DNA of 64,000 bases from Paracoccus sp. TOH (GCF_030388245.1 NZ_CP098361.1:557001-621000), one strand, 5' to 3'; numbered from the stretch's first letter, positions 26,201 through 33,663 are shown. The notes: a model not told the origin generated them from the letters alone. A program made the numbers and translations.

Positions 26201-27591
26201 ACGCCGAACTGTCGGCGAAGAATACCCGGCTGCGTGTCCACTATCTCCTCGAAGCCGGGTGGAAGGCGGACGCCGCCATCCAGGGCCTCGGCCGCACGCA
26301 TCGCACCAACCAGGCACAGCCGCCACTGTTCCGACCGATCTCGACCAATGTGAAGGCCGAGAAGCGCTTCCTCTCGACCATCGCCCGCCGTCTTGACACG
26401 CTGGGCGCGATTACGCGCGGCCAGCGCCAGACCGGTGGTCAGGGCCTGTTCCGCCCGGAAGATAACCTGGAATCGCATTACGCCCGTGACGCGCTGCGCC
26501 AGCTTTATCTCCTGCTGGTGCGCGGCAAGGTCGACGGCTGCTCACTGGAGCGGTTCGAGGCTGCCACCGGGTTGAAGCTGATGGATGCGAACGGCATCAA
26601 GGACGATTTGCCGGCCATCACCACCTTCCTCAACCGGCTGCTGGCGCTGACCATCGAGCTTCAGGGCATCCTCTTCACCGCCTTCGAACAACTTCTGACC
26701 GCCCGCATCGAGGGCGCCATCGCCTCCGGCACCTATGACGCCGGGCTGGAGACCCTGCGCGCCGAGAGCTTCGTAGTGACGGATCGGCAGGTGATCTACA
26801 CGCACCCGCGCACCGGGGCCGAGACCAGCCTGCTGACCATCACCGAACGCAGGCGCAACCGCCCGGTGACGCTCGACGCCGCGCTGGCGGAACTCGACGA
26901 TCCCCGCGCCAGGCTGCTGATCAACGAGCGCTCAGGCCGGGCAGCGGTGCAGATCCCCACCACCAGCGTGATGTTGGACGATGGCGAGATCGAGCGCAGC
27001 GTCCGGCTGATCCGGCCGATGGAAGCGCAGAACGTCCAGGTCAGGATGATGCGCGAGACCCATTGGGTCGAAGCCGACAGGGATGCCTTCGCATCGGCCT
27101 GGGAAGCCGAAGTCGCGGAGGTGCCGGAGTTCGCCGAGTCCACCTTGCACATGGTGACGGGCCTGCTGCTACCGATCTGGAAGCGGCTGCCGAACGACTC
27201 CACTCGCGTCTATCGGCTTCAGTCTGACGCCGGCGAGCGCATCATCGGCCGCAAGGTCTCCCCGGCTTGGGCGGCCAATGCGACCGAGACCGGCATCACC
27301 TCGGTCTCGCCGGACGATGCCTTCGCGGCGCTGCTGGAAAGTCGGACCATCCTCGATCTCGCTGAGGGCCTCCAGCTTCGCCGGGTCCGGGTCATGGGGG
27401 CAAACCGGATCGAGCTGTCGGGTTTCACCGACACCATGCGCCAGCGCCTCACGGCCTATGGGCTGTTCCACGAGATCATCTCCTGGAAGCTGCGCATGTT
27501 CGTGCCGGTCGATGCCAGCGGTCCGGCGATCCTCGGGAAGCTCTTCGACCGCTGGCCGGTCGAGCGCATCGGCGAGCGGGAGGCAGCCTGA
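23242..27591 (+). CDS. Strawberry-notch-type helicase with methyltransferase-like domain
   Basis: A 1449-residue multidomain protein of the bacterial strawberry-notch (SNO) family. A class I methyltransferase-like domain lies at about 110-300 (AVTAAAITPADRVLEPSAGTG, then MNPPF with NPPF at 217-220). A superfamily 2 helicase core follows: Walker A GVGKGRES near 503, the DEAH box FDEAHAMAN at 612-615, VSATGATT, and a C-terminal helicase lobe with GRTHRTNQAQ. The combination suggests DNA remodelling or modification of transferred DNA, although I cannot tell whether the methyltransferase is active. The ATG at 23242 follows GAGGAAT. The stop shares one base with the next gene's ATG. Confidence 0.9.
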   Translation: MNMISASAAASATAPLPREHDAETAARIFTAAGLLLPHLERGQRVDAATLRGAMEAGFGASDATGAWTWKLAYDACEAATVLFLRKYGNVLFRKAASKSAILPQLGKISGLLPTHTRRSEEAQTFQQFSTPIPLGFAAVTAAAITPADRVLEPSAGTGLLAILAEIAGGTLLVNELAEMRAGLLSSLFPALSVTRFDAAQIDDHLDPCLVPTVVLMNPPFSVMANVEGRMRDAAFRHVASALARLAPGGRLVTITGASFAPDNPAWTASWTRLQERGRVTFSAAIDGSVYAKQGTTVPTRLTVIDKLPAEDAAVFPAAPGVAPDVATLIAWLADLLPTRLPVDPGLTVPVARPTAPRTVRGYVNRAARSAPAAPLAEPEAVPVAYETVDWEPAEGGGLSDAIYEEYGLQTIRIDGAQAHPTQLVQSASMASIAPPKPSYRPTLPNDILGKLSEAQLETVIYAGEAHGGFLAGGWTIDDTLDNLAAAPEDAEGAIRFRQGFMIGDVTGVGKGRESAAIILDNWMQGRRKAIWISKSDKLLEDAQRDWSALGMERLLVTPLSRFPQGKPITLNEGILFLTYATLRSDDRGTRVSRVKQIVEWLGTDFDGVVIFDEAHAMANAAGGRGERGDVAASQQGRAGLRIQHALPDARVVYVSATGATTVHNLAYAQRLGLWGGEDFPFSTRAEFVEAIEAGGVAAMEVLARDLRALGLYTARSLSFKGVEYELLDHELTPEQVRIYDSYADAFAIIHNNLDAAMQAANITGGEGGSGTLNRQAKSAARSAFESAKQRFFGHLLTSMKTPTLIRSITADLEAGHSSVIQIVSTGEALMERRLAEIPTEEWGDLKMDLSPREYVLDYLAHSFPVQLYEPFTDSEGNLSSRPVYRDGQPVESREAAARRDEMIASLASLPPVPGALDQIIQYFGTDTVAEVTGRSRRIVRKRSVTIDRLVVESRAGSANLAETQAFMDDQKRVLVFSDAGGTGRSYHAELSAKNTRLRVHYLLEAGWKADAAIQGLGRTHRTNQAQPPLFRPISTNVKAEKRFLSTIARRLDTLGAITRGQRQTGGQGLFRPEDNLESHYARDALRQLYLLLVRGKVDGCSLERFEAATGLKLMDANGIKDDLPAITTFLNRLLALTIELQGILFTAFEQLLTARIEGAIASGTYDAGLETLRAESFVVTDRQVIYTHPRTGAETSLLTITERRRNRPVTLDAALAELDDPRARLLINERSGRAAVQIPTTSVMLDDGEIERSVRLIRPMEAQNVQVRMMRETHWVEADRDAFASAWEAEVAEVPEFAESTLHMVTGLLLPIWKRLPNDSTRVYRLQSDAGERIIGRKVSPAWAANATETGITSVSPDDAFAALLESRTILDLAEGLQLRRVRVMGANRIELSGFTDTMRQRLTAYGLFHEIISWKLRMFVPVDASGPAILGKLFDRWPVERIGEREAA

Positions 27592-28634
27592 TGCCCAGGC
27601 ACGACGCATCCGAACTGGCGATCCGCCTTGGCCGAGAGGCCGAGGCGGTCTGCCGCCACTACCTGTCGTCCGGCCACCGCGCCGGGCGATACTGGCTGGT
27701 CGGTGACGTGCAGAACACCCCAGGACGCTCCATGTTCGTGCGACTGACCGGCCCGGAATCCGGCAAGGGTGCGGCGGGCAAGTGGAGTGACATGGCGACG
27801 GGAGAGCATGGCGACCTTCTCGACGTCATCCGCGAGGCGCTCGGCCTCGCCGATTTCAAGGACGTGGCTGAGGAAGCGCGCCGCTTCCTCGCCCTCCCGC
27901 ATCCCGAACCGGCAAAGACGAGAGCGCCGACCGACAGCACATCCGGCGCGGCACCCGGTTCGCCTGAAGCGTCGCGGCGGCTCTTCGCCATGGCGCAGCC
28001 GATCCACGGCACCCTTGCTGCGATCTACCTCAACCGGCGAGCGATCACCACGCTCGAAGGCACCACCGCGCTGCGCTACCATCCCCGGTGCTATTACAGG
28101 CCCAACGAGCATGCGCCCACCGAGATCAGGCCGGCGATGGTCGCCGCCGTCACCGATCTCACCGGCCACCAGACCGGCGCGCATCGCACATGGCTCGCCC
28201 CGGACGGTTCCGGCAAGGCGCCTGTCGAGACACCGCGGCGGGCGATGGGCGACCTTCTCGGTCACGCGGTCCGCTTCGGCACCGCCGATGAGGTGCTCGC
28301 CGCCGGCGAGGGCATCGAGACCGTGCTGTCGCCGCGCCAGGTCCTGCCCCGCATGCCGATGCTGGCGGCGCTTTCGGCCGCTCACCTCGCCGCCATCCTG
28401 TTCCCGCCGTCGCTGCGCAGGCTCTATGTCCTGCGCGATCGCGACCCGGCCGGGGACGGTGCAAGAGACCGACTGGCCGCCAGAGCAGCCGATCTCGGGA
28501 TCGAGGCGGTCTCGCTCATGCCGCGCGAGGGCGATTTCAACGATGATCTGCGACGCCATGGCGCCGATGCCCTCGGGGCGGCCTTGAAGGATCAGCTTCA
28601 TCCCGAAGACGTCCGCCGTTTCATGGAAGGGTGA
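27591..28634 (+). CDS. Toprim-domain primase-like protein
   Basis: A 347-residue protein with an N-terminal primase-associated region (CRHYLSSGHRAGRYWLVGDV, KWSDMATGEHGDLLDVI) and a C-terminal Toprim domain: EVLAAGEGIETVLS with the catalytic glutamate, and LYVLRDRDPAGDG with a DxD-like RDRDPAG. It resembles plasmid and phage primase/Toprim proteins, which could prime the complementary strand after conjugative transfer. The ATG overlaps the helicase gene's stop by one base, so they form an operon. No zinc finger is evident at the N-terminus. Confidence 0.87.
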   Translation: MPRHDASELAIRLGREAEAVCRHYLSSGHRAGRYWLVGDVQNTPGRSMFVRLTGPESGKGAAGKWSDMATGEHGDLLDVIREALGLADFKDVAEEARRFLALPHPEPAKTRAPTDSTSGAAPGSPEASRRLFAMAQPIHGTLAAIYLNRRAITTLEGTTALRYHPRCYYRPNEHAPTEIRPAMVAAVTDLTGHQTGAHRTWLAPDGSGKAPVETPRRAMGDLLGHAVRFGTADEVLAAGEGIETVLSPRQVLPRMPMLAALSAAHLAAILFPPSLRRLYVLRDRDPAGDGARDRLAARAADLGIEAVSLMPREGDFNDDLRRHGADALGAALKDQLHPEDVRRFMEG

Positions 28635-28759
28635 GGGTGTGATCGGCCCCGGAGGCTCGGTCCGGCTCGGCCTCTGCCGGTTTCGTTCGCTTGCCATCGG
28701 CAGGTGCATCCATCGCCGGAGAGTCCCGCACCCACGGCCTGTCTCGAGAGGGCGATCGG

Positions 28760-28913
28760 CGCACAAGCGGGACGGGCAGGCAATGGCCGGGAGCGACTAA
28801 TTTCCGCCGGCGGCTGTGCCGCCTTTGCATCGCGAAAGGCAAATTAGCCGCACCCGGCCATCAAGGCCCTCGCAGAGCGGGCGAGGGCTGCCAGCCCGTC
28901 CCGCCCGTGCGCT
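28760..28913 (+). ncRNA. 154-nt nested stem-loop structure
   Basis: The gap between the Toprim and DUF2493 genes contains a set of perfectly nested complementary segments: GCGCAC (28760-28765) with GTGCGC (28908-28913); GCGGGACGGGC (28768-28778) with GCCCGTCCCGC (28895-28905); GGC (28780-28782) with GCC (28891-28893); ATGGCCGGG (28784-28792) with CCCGGCCAT (28854-28862); CTAATTT (28798-28804) with AAATTAG (28842-28848); GGCGGC (28810-28815) with GCCGCC (28819-28824); and GCCCTCGC (28867-28874) with GCGAGGGC (28882-28889). More hairpins follow up to the ATG at 28968. It could be a long structured 5' leader, a separate RNA or a single-stranded DNA structure; the strand is uncertain. Confidence 0.7.
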
Positions 28914-28967
28914 TCGACGCCTGCGAAGGCCGCGATGGGCGCGGTCTCCAGACGAAGGACGCAACCG

Positions 28968-29903
28968 ATGACGTTTGATCCCGAATATGCAGGGGCCGAG
29001 CCGGTCCACACCTCCTCCCAGACCGATCACGCCCTCACCGAACTCCAGCTCTACGGCTGGCGCCCGTTCCAGGACGAACCTGATCCGCGACCGCTCCCCG
29101 AGGGCAATACCGTCGCTGTAGCCGTCACAGACATCTTCGACGCCCTTGTGGCGACGCTCAGTGACACCCGTCTCGAACCCGATCTCGAAGAACTGCTCTG
29201 GGGCGCCGTCAATCTCTTCCACCGCGCCACCAGCCGGGTCGAACGCGATCTCGACGACAACGAGCAGGCGCAGCGCCGGATGCAGCGGGAACAGGACGGC
29301 AGCGAGGTGAAATCGGTCGAACTCGAACGCCTCACGGCAGAAGGGCAGACCCTGATCGAACGGCGCGCCAGCATGGAACTCTTCCGCGACCTCGCCGCCG
29401 AGGCCTTCGAGCAGCACACGGGCAGCGCCTGGCGGCCGCGCAGCGGTTCGATGGTCAACCATCGTAACCTGACCGCCGCGATGATTGACAGCCGCGATTT
29501 CCTCGCCGCGAAGCGCCGGGCCGAGACCGAGGTGATGCTGCCCCCCGGCCCGAAGGTGGCCCTGACCGGCGGCGCCGACTTCAACGATCACCGCCTGATC
29601 TGGGCGAAGCTTGATCAGGTCCATGCCAAGCACCCCGACATGGTGTTGCTGCACGGCGGGTCGCCCAAGGGAGCCGAACTGATCGCTTCCCGTTGGGCAG
29701 ATCACCGCAAGGTGCCCCAGGTCGCCTTCCGGCCCGACTGGACCAAGCACGCCAAGGCGGCGCCGTTCAAGCGAAACGATGCCATGCTGGACGTGCTGCC
29801 GGTCGGCGTCCTCGTCTTCCCCGGTACCGGGATTCAGGAGAATCTCGCCGACAAGGCCCGCAAGCTCGGCATCCCGGTCATGAAGTTCGACGGCGGGGCG
29901 TAA
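28968..29903 (+). CDS. DUF2493 (SLOG-fold) protein
   Basis: A 311-residue protein whose C-terminal part (about 190-311) is the DUF2493/YpsA-related SLOG domain: KVALTGGADFNDHRLIW, then VLLHGGSPKGAELIASRWA, then VLVFPGTGIQENLADKA. SLOG domains bind nucleotides, and several function as sensors or effectors in antiviral signalling. The N-terminal 180 residues are helical, with a predicted coiled coil around QAQRRMQREQDG. The gene is a standard backbone member in these elements. The ATG lies directly downstream of the nested structure at 28760-28913. A hairpin terminator follows. Confidence 0.85.
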   Translation: MTFDPEYAGAEPVHTSSQTDHALTELQLYGWRPFQDEPDPRPLPEGNTVAVAVTDIFDALVATLSDTRLEPDLEELLWGAVNLFHRATSRVERDLDDNEQAQRRMQREQDGSEVKSVELERLTAEGQTLIERRASMELFRDLAAEAFEQHTGSAWRPRSGSMVNHRNLTAAMIDSRDFLAAKRRAETEVMLPPGPKVALTGGADFNDHRLIWAKLDQVHAKHPDMVLLHGGSPKGAELIASRWADHRKVPQVAFRPDWTKHAKAAPFKRNDAMLDVLPVGVLVFPGTGIQENLADKARKLGIPVMKFDGGA

Positions 29904-29915
29904 GTCCCGCCGCCT

Positions 29916-29932
29916 GGCGGCTTTAAGCCGCC
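29916..29932 (+). terminator. Hairpin terminator after DUF2493 gene
   Basis: GGCGGC (29916-29921) pairs with GCCGCC (29927-29932) around TTTAA, 12 bases beyond the stop. The stem is short and followed by GAACCTTG rather than a T-run, so termination is plausible but unproven. Confidence 0.55.
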
Positions 29933-30063
29933 GAACCTTGACAGAAAACGCCGCCGCGCCTTTGATGGAACATCCTTGCAGAACCGGCGAAGCAGCATAG
30001 TCGCAGGCGGAGCGTATCTCCCGGCAGCCTGTCGTGATCCCCAACCGTTCTCTGGAGGTTTCC

Positions 30064-30480
30064 ATGACGCTGATCCTGCTCGCCATCTCGCTCAGCATCG
30101 CGGCCTGTGTGATCGCCTACAATCTGGCGATCTATGCCTTGCCCGTCATGGCGGCGATCACGACCGCGCAATATGCCTGGGGCGCGGGGGCCGGTGTCGT
30201 GATGTCTGGCCTCATGGCCATCGGTGCCGCTTTGCTCTCGATCGCCCTTGTGATCCTGGTTCTTGGCTTCGCGAGGAACCCGGCCCTGCGGCTCATTGCG
30301 CTCGCTCTCTTCGCCGTGCCCGCCGTCATCGCCGGCTATGCCCTTGTCTATGGCATCACCAAGAACGCCATCGACTCGGGGCTGGTTCTCAACCTGCTCG
30401 GCGGCATGGGCGGCCTTGTCATCGGCATCTCGGCCATCGTCAATCTGAACGCCCTCGGCGAGTCGGTGTTCTCGCGCTGA
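30064..30480 (+). CDS. Small integral membrane protein
   Basis: A 138-residue very hydrophobic protein with about four transmembrane helices: residues 2-22, 27-65 (one or two segments), 70-100 and 108-130. It begins MTLILLAISLSIAACVIAYN. No ligand or catalytic motif is visible. The ATG follows TGGAGG. It could be an entry-exclusion or envelope protein, but nothing in the sequence proves that. The single-gene setting between a terminator and a long spacer suggests its own promoter. Confidence 0.75.
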   Translation: MTLILLAISLSIAACVIAYNLAIYALPVMAAITTAQYAWGAGAGVVMSGLMAIGAALLSIALVILVLGFARNPALRLIALALFAVPAVIAGYALVYGITKNAIDSGLVLNLLGGMGGLVIGISAIVNLNALGESVFSR

Positions 30481-31120
30481 AACGGCGGACGCGATCAGCC
30501 ACTTCTGAGGAAGACTGGCAGCTTGCGCCATCGGGCGACGGTCGTTCCATCAAAGACGGAAAGTCGGTCCGACGCAGCATGTCACCATCGCACCCGGTCT
30601 GCTTCGCCCGGCTCTGGAAATGGGACATCGGTGCGTACCCGCAGTCCCGTGCGGTCGATGCCCCGCTGCATCGGTCCACGTCGTTTCGTGGGGCCTCCGC
30701 GAACACCTTCCTTGCCCCTTCACGATGCTGTGGGACCGAGCCTTTGGCCGATGAAGCAGGACGGTGTCATAGCGGGCATGAGAACCCGATAGCCTGTTCG
30801 ATCACATCGCGGATGACAGGGCCTTCCGGCGGCGGACACGACGTTGACCGGCAAAGACGGTTGAACGAGTGCCATGCCGGTGGTCTCGGTTCGCAGGGGG
30901 CCTGCCTGGCCGCTGTCGCCAGCAAGGACGATGGTTCTGCTGTGCGTCCCCGATCTGCTTTCGAAAGCACCATCCCTCCGCCTGACTGATCCCCTAAGTC
31001 CGTTCGGCTTCCACCAGCAACCCCCGCGGCTCCCAGCCGTGTTGCCGCGCAAGCGCGGCTGCCCGCCCCACCTGGGGCCTTGGGGGCAAGCTGCAGCAAG
31101 GGCGGCAGTTGCAGGAGTCT
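30481..31120. other. Long gene-poor spacer before ssb
   Basis: About 640 bases contain open frames on both strands, but none has the composition or similarity of a gene; they are typical of GC-rich noncoding DNA. A perfect GCCGCGC-AA-GCGCGGC hairpin occurs near 31052. The spacer is unusually long for this compact region and may hold promoters, a small RNA or part of a transfer origin. I see no direct evidence for any of these. Confidence 0.4.
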
Positions 31121-31164
31121 TCCGACGGCCTTGGCCGGGTCTCGTCGGAGGGACGGTCCCTCCG
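31121..31164 (+). promoter_or_regulatory. Two mutually exclusive hairpins in the ssb leader
   Basis: TCCGACG (31121-31127) pairs with CGTCGGA (31143-31149), enclosing GGCC-TT-GGCC. CGGAGGGA (31146-31153) pairs with TCCCTCCG (31157-31164). The stems share bases 31146-31149 and cannot form together. The ribosome-binding site region GAGGAGC-AACGGAG follows before the ATG at 31185. Confidence 0.55.
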
Positions 31165-31184
31165 AGGAGCAACGGAGACCTACA

Positions 31185-31586
31185 ATGCAGAACATCGTCA
31201 TCCTCGCCGGCAACATCGGCCAGGCCCCCGAAACCCGCACCACCCAGGGCGGCACCGGCATCACCCACTTCACCCTGGCCACCTCGCGCCCCCGCTATTC
31301 GGAAGGCCGCGTCCTGCGCGACGAGAACGGCTATCGGGTCCAGGACACCGAATGGCACCGCATCACCTGCTTCAACGGCCTCGGCAAGACGGTCCAGCAG
31401 CATTGCGACAAGGGCATGAAGGTTCTGGTTCGCGGCCGCATCCACTACACGAAATGGACCGATGCCGCCGGGGTCGATCGCTACGGCTGCGAGATCATCG
31501 CCGAGACGGTCGATTTCCTGAGCCGGGCGAAGCAGACCGAGAACGACGACGGCAAGTTCATCGACGACGATGACATTCCGTTCTGA
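31185..31586 (+). CDS. ssb: Single-stranded DNA-binding protein
   Basis: A 133-residue SSB. The OB-fold starts MQNIVILAGNIGQAPETR and includes WHRITCFNGLGKTVQQHCDKG and KVLVRGRIHYTKW. It ends with the acidic tip DDDDIPF that recruits partner proteins. It is shorter than chromosomal SSB because the linker is reduced. Element-encoded SSB coats incoming single strands and dampens SOS in recipients. It lies on the same strand as ardC, ardB and the helicase. A clear terminator follows. Confidence 0.93.
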   Translation: MQNIVILAGNIGQAPETRTTQGGTGITHFTLATSRPRYSEGRVLRDENGYRVQDTEWHRITCFNGLGKTVQQHCDKGMKVLVRGRIHYTKWTDAAGVDRYGCEIIAETVDFLSRAKQTENDDGKFIDDDDIPF

Positions 31587-31600
31587 TCGGGAACCCGAGG

Positions 31601-31622
31601 CCCGGCGGCGCAAGCCGCCGGG
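31601..31622 (+). terminator. Intrinsic terminator of ssb
   Basis: CCCGGCGGC (31601-31609) pairs with GCCGCCGGG (31614-31622) around GCAA, followed by TTTCTCCC. It lies 15 bases after the ssb stop and has the expected stem plus short T-rich tail. Confidence 0.75.
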
Positions 31623-31759
31623 TTTCTCCCCTGTCTCAACGGATCGCGCCCGCCGCCTCTGGCAAGGTCCAGCGACCGAATCAGACGGGCATGGACGAGG
31701 GCGTCGCCTCTCTATCCATGATAATTGCACCTGAATTTCGGCTGGCGCTCATAGCAAGA

Positions 31760-31776
31760 ACGACTATTATAGTCGT
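31760..31776. promoter_or_regulatory. Palindromic operator in the XRE promoter
   Basis: ACGACTATTATAGTCGT is a perfect 17-base palindrome around a central T, in an AT-rich stretch 43 bases upstream of the XRE gene. Flanking GAAC and GTTC extend the symmetry imperfectly. It is well placed for autoregulation or activation of the regulator gene. Confidence 0.75.
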
Positions 31777-31807
31777 AGTTCTGGAGTGCGTGCATATCCC
31801 GGTGGGA

Positions 31808-31827
31808 GGTGATCATGTATGATCACC
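31808..31827. promoter_or_regulatory. Perfect palindrome over the XRE start codon
   Basis: GGTGATCAT-GT-ATGATCACC is a perfect inverted repeat with nine-base arms that includes the AGGTGA ribosome-binding site and the ATG at 31819. Protein bound here would block the start of transcription or elongation. In mRNA, the hairpin would hide the start codon. Either way it suggests tight autoregulation. Confidence 0.75.
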
Positions 31828-32070
31828 GCTCGCCAATCACGGGCTGCGCGCGCGTTACTGGGATGGACACAGGAGACGCTCGCCGACAAGGCCCAGGTCG
31901 CATTGACCGCACTCAAACGCCTCGAATCCCAAAGCGGGCTCGAGGTGTTCGAGTCCACCCGCGACCAGGTGCGCCGCGCTCTCGAAGCGGCCGGGATCGT
32001 TTTCCTGTCGACAGATAAGGGCGAGGGCGTGTTGCTGCAACACAATGGAGCCAACACCGACAAACGGTGA
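31819..32070 (+). CDS. XRE-family regulator
   Basis: An 83-residue helix-turn-helix protein: MITARQSRAARALLGWTQETLADKAQV is a classical XRE/Cro helix-turn-helix, followed by a dimerisation helix and a short beta hairpin (GIVFLSTDKGEGVLL). Two palindromes flank its start. Its position before a DUF2285 gene and an FseA-like gene recalls QseC of ICEMlSymR7A, an XRE regulator that uses two palindromic operators; this equivalence is inference. It would set the on/off state of the transfer control circuit. Confidence 0.85.
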   Translation: MITARQSRAARALLGWTQETLADKAQVALTALKRLESQSGLEVFESTRDQVRRALEAAGIVFLSTDKGEGVLLQHNGANTDKR

Positions 32071-32163
32071 AATAGCGGCCAGCGTGATGTCAGGTTCTCG
32101 TCAAAAGGAATGGCTATCTTCCGCCGAAGATGGTTAACAAATACGTTACCCGAACGTGAGCGA

Positions 32164-32442
32164 ATGATGGGCCGCGCGACACAGACATATCTCGACACAC
32201 CACCGTCCAGCCAGACGCTGACGTCTTATGATCGCGAGCACATGAAGCTCTACATGCGCCTTCTCGATGCCGAGCGTGATGGCGCCGATTGGCGCGAAGC
32301 TGTGCAGGTTCTCTTTGGCCTCGATCCAGAGTGCGATCCCGACCGCTGCCGCTCCATCCATGATACTCATCTCGCTCGCGCGCATTGGATGACCGAACAC
32401 GGCTACCGCGAACTGGTCCGCGAAAGTCAGCGCAAGACCTGA
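32164..32442 (+). CDS. DUF2285-type protein (QseM-like antiactivator candidate)
   Basis: About 92 residues from the ATG at 32164 (ATGs at 32110 and 32167 are alternatives; the first is too close to its ribosome-binding site). The core, HMKLYMRLLDAERDGADWRE, then FGLDPECDPDR, then HLARAHWMTEHGYRELVR, matches DUF2285. In ICEMlSymR7A the antiactivator QseM is a DUF2285 protein that binds TraR and FseA and keeps transfer off. Here the gene sits immediately upstream of the FseA-like gene, supporting that role, though no LuxR-type TraR is seen in the window. Confidence 0.75.
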   Translation: MMGRATQTYLDTPPSSQTLTSYDREHMKLYMRLLDAERDGADWREAVQVLFGLDPECDPDRCRSIHDTHLARAHWMTEHGYRELVRESQRKT

Positions 32443-32554
32443 CCCGTGATGCGTGCCGCGCATCACCTGTTGACCAGCGCCTGACTTCCGAAACGCAACT
32501 CATGCGGGAATCTTGAGCCTTCCCTATTCGTTTGAGTGGATTCGGGAGGCCGCG

Positions 32555-33326
32555 ATGACCCCTGACGCATCGACCTGGCGTTCTTCGGCGCAATACGACC
32601 ATCTGGATGAACTGACGGCATCCGATCTGGCCTGGGAATGGCTGCGCCGCAATGACGATTATGACGCAGATTTTGAAGCCTCGATTGCCGACCAAGGAGA
32701 CCCCCAACCGCTGACCGAACGGATCCGGCAGCGCTGGGGGTTGCGATTTCCCGGTCGATCCGCTGGTCCCGCCGCCCGATGCGCCGGTCTTCTGGCTCCC
32801 AGCGGAGGACACAAGTGTGGTGGTGCTGACCGAAGTCCCTTTGGAACTTGGCGACAGCACTGACGGCGCTCCGCTGAACTGGCGCCTCGACTTCTCGGTC
32901 GAGAACGCTGGCGCAGAGTTCCACGTCCCGCTTGGCAATGGGCAGAAGCTCCAGATCTTCGACGGCGCCATTAAGGGGGACGCGATCGCGGTCGCCGTCG
33001 TCCCTCTCAGCCTCGCCGGTTTCGACCGGATCGAGGCCATTCAACGCTTCCTTTCCGCCCTGCATGGTCGCGCGATCCCGCCGGATACACGCATGACACG
33101 CCAGCAACGCGCGCGCCTCCGACGGATGCTGCGGGCCTTCGATGGCCATCGGGCTGGTGCCACGCAGCAGGAGATCGCGCGGGTTCTTCTGAACACCGGC
33201 CGGCTTGACCGGGACGAATGGCAAGCATCCTCGGCCCGTCATGCCATCAAGGCACTCCTGCGCGATGCCCGTGCAATGGTCGCCGGCGGTTATCGGAAAC
33301 TCCTTCGTCATCGCCGCCCACGATAG
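32555..33326 (+). CDS. FseA-like activator made by +1 frameshift (DUF6499-DUF2285)
   Basis: Two overlapping frames together encode one activator. Frame one (ATG 32555, stop 32863) gives a DUF6499-type N-terminus: TASDLAWEWLRRNDDYDADF, then IRQRWGLRFP. After that point it becomes meaningless. Frame two, one base ahead, continues VDPLVPPPDAPVFWLPAED and then a DUF2285 domain ending GGYRKLLRHRRPR at 33326. A +1 shift at CCC-G (32750-32753) joins them into about 256 residues. In ICEMlSymR7A, FseA is produced by +1 ribosomal frameshifting and activates the excisionase gene. I infer the same here. A disabling mutation or assembly error is the alternative. Confidence 0.8.
32747..32756 (+). promoter_or_regulatory. 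Putative +1 frameshift site
   Basis: The codons are TTT CCC GGT in frame one. A proline tRNA on CCC could slip one base forward to CCG, after which GTC GAT CCG continues frame two. CCC-N is a known type of +1 slippery site. The position is exactly where family similarity passes from one frame to the other. Confidence 0.65.
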
Positions 33327-33645
33327 CGCGGGTTTGCGCCGGCAACAGCCACTTCGTTGCGCCCGTCGCGGGCGCGTGGCTCTTCGGTGCCACGCTGCTA
33401 TACAAGATCAACTCCAGCACCAATGCGCGTATGCGCGGGCGGCTGGTGCTGAACGGATCGACCGAAATCCGAGATCAAAGGGCGAGATTTCAGGGGCGCA
33501 CGCCTCCGAGGCGACGGCGCTCTGGCTGCAGACCATGGCGCCGCTCGCGCAGGGCGACACCGTCGAGTTGCAGGGCACCTTTCGCGCGGCGGATGGGTAT
33601 TTCGCGGCCGATCACACGTCGTTCTGGGGCTGCAAGGTCGGTTGA
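33327..33645 (+). pseudogene. Phage-type DUF2793 protein C-terminal fragment
   Basis: The sequence encodes the end of a DUF2793 phage/GTA-like structural protein: GNSHFVAPVAGAWLFGATLLYKINSS in one frame, then, after a frame change near 33470, GEISGAHASEATALWLQTM and ADHTSFWGCKVG in another. There is no start codon or upstream two-thirds. It is a truncated, frameshifted remnant, suggesting that prophage or gene-transfer-agent DNA once recombined here. Confidence 0.65.
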
Positions 33646-33663
33646 GCGGCGGAAGGGAGAAGT

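Noticed and set aside
28641..28842. Short reverse-strand frames before the DUF2493 gene
   Set aside because: They fall inside the nested stem-loop region and read as Arg/Pro-rich noise.
29976..30989. A 337-codon plus-strand open frame across the membrane-protein gene and spacer
   Set aside because: It overlaps the better-supported membrane gene in another frame and has no ribosome-binding site or recognisable motif. Long chance frames are common at this GC content.
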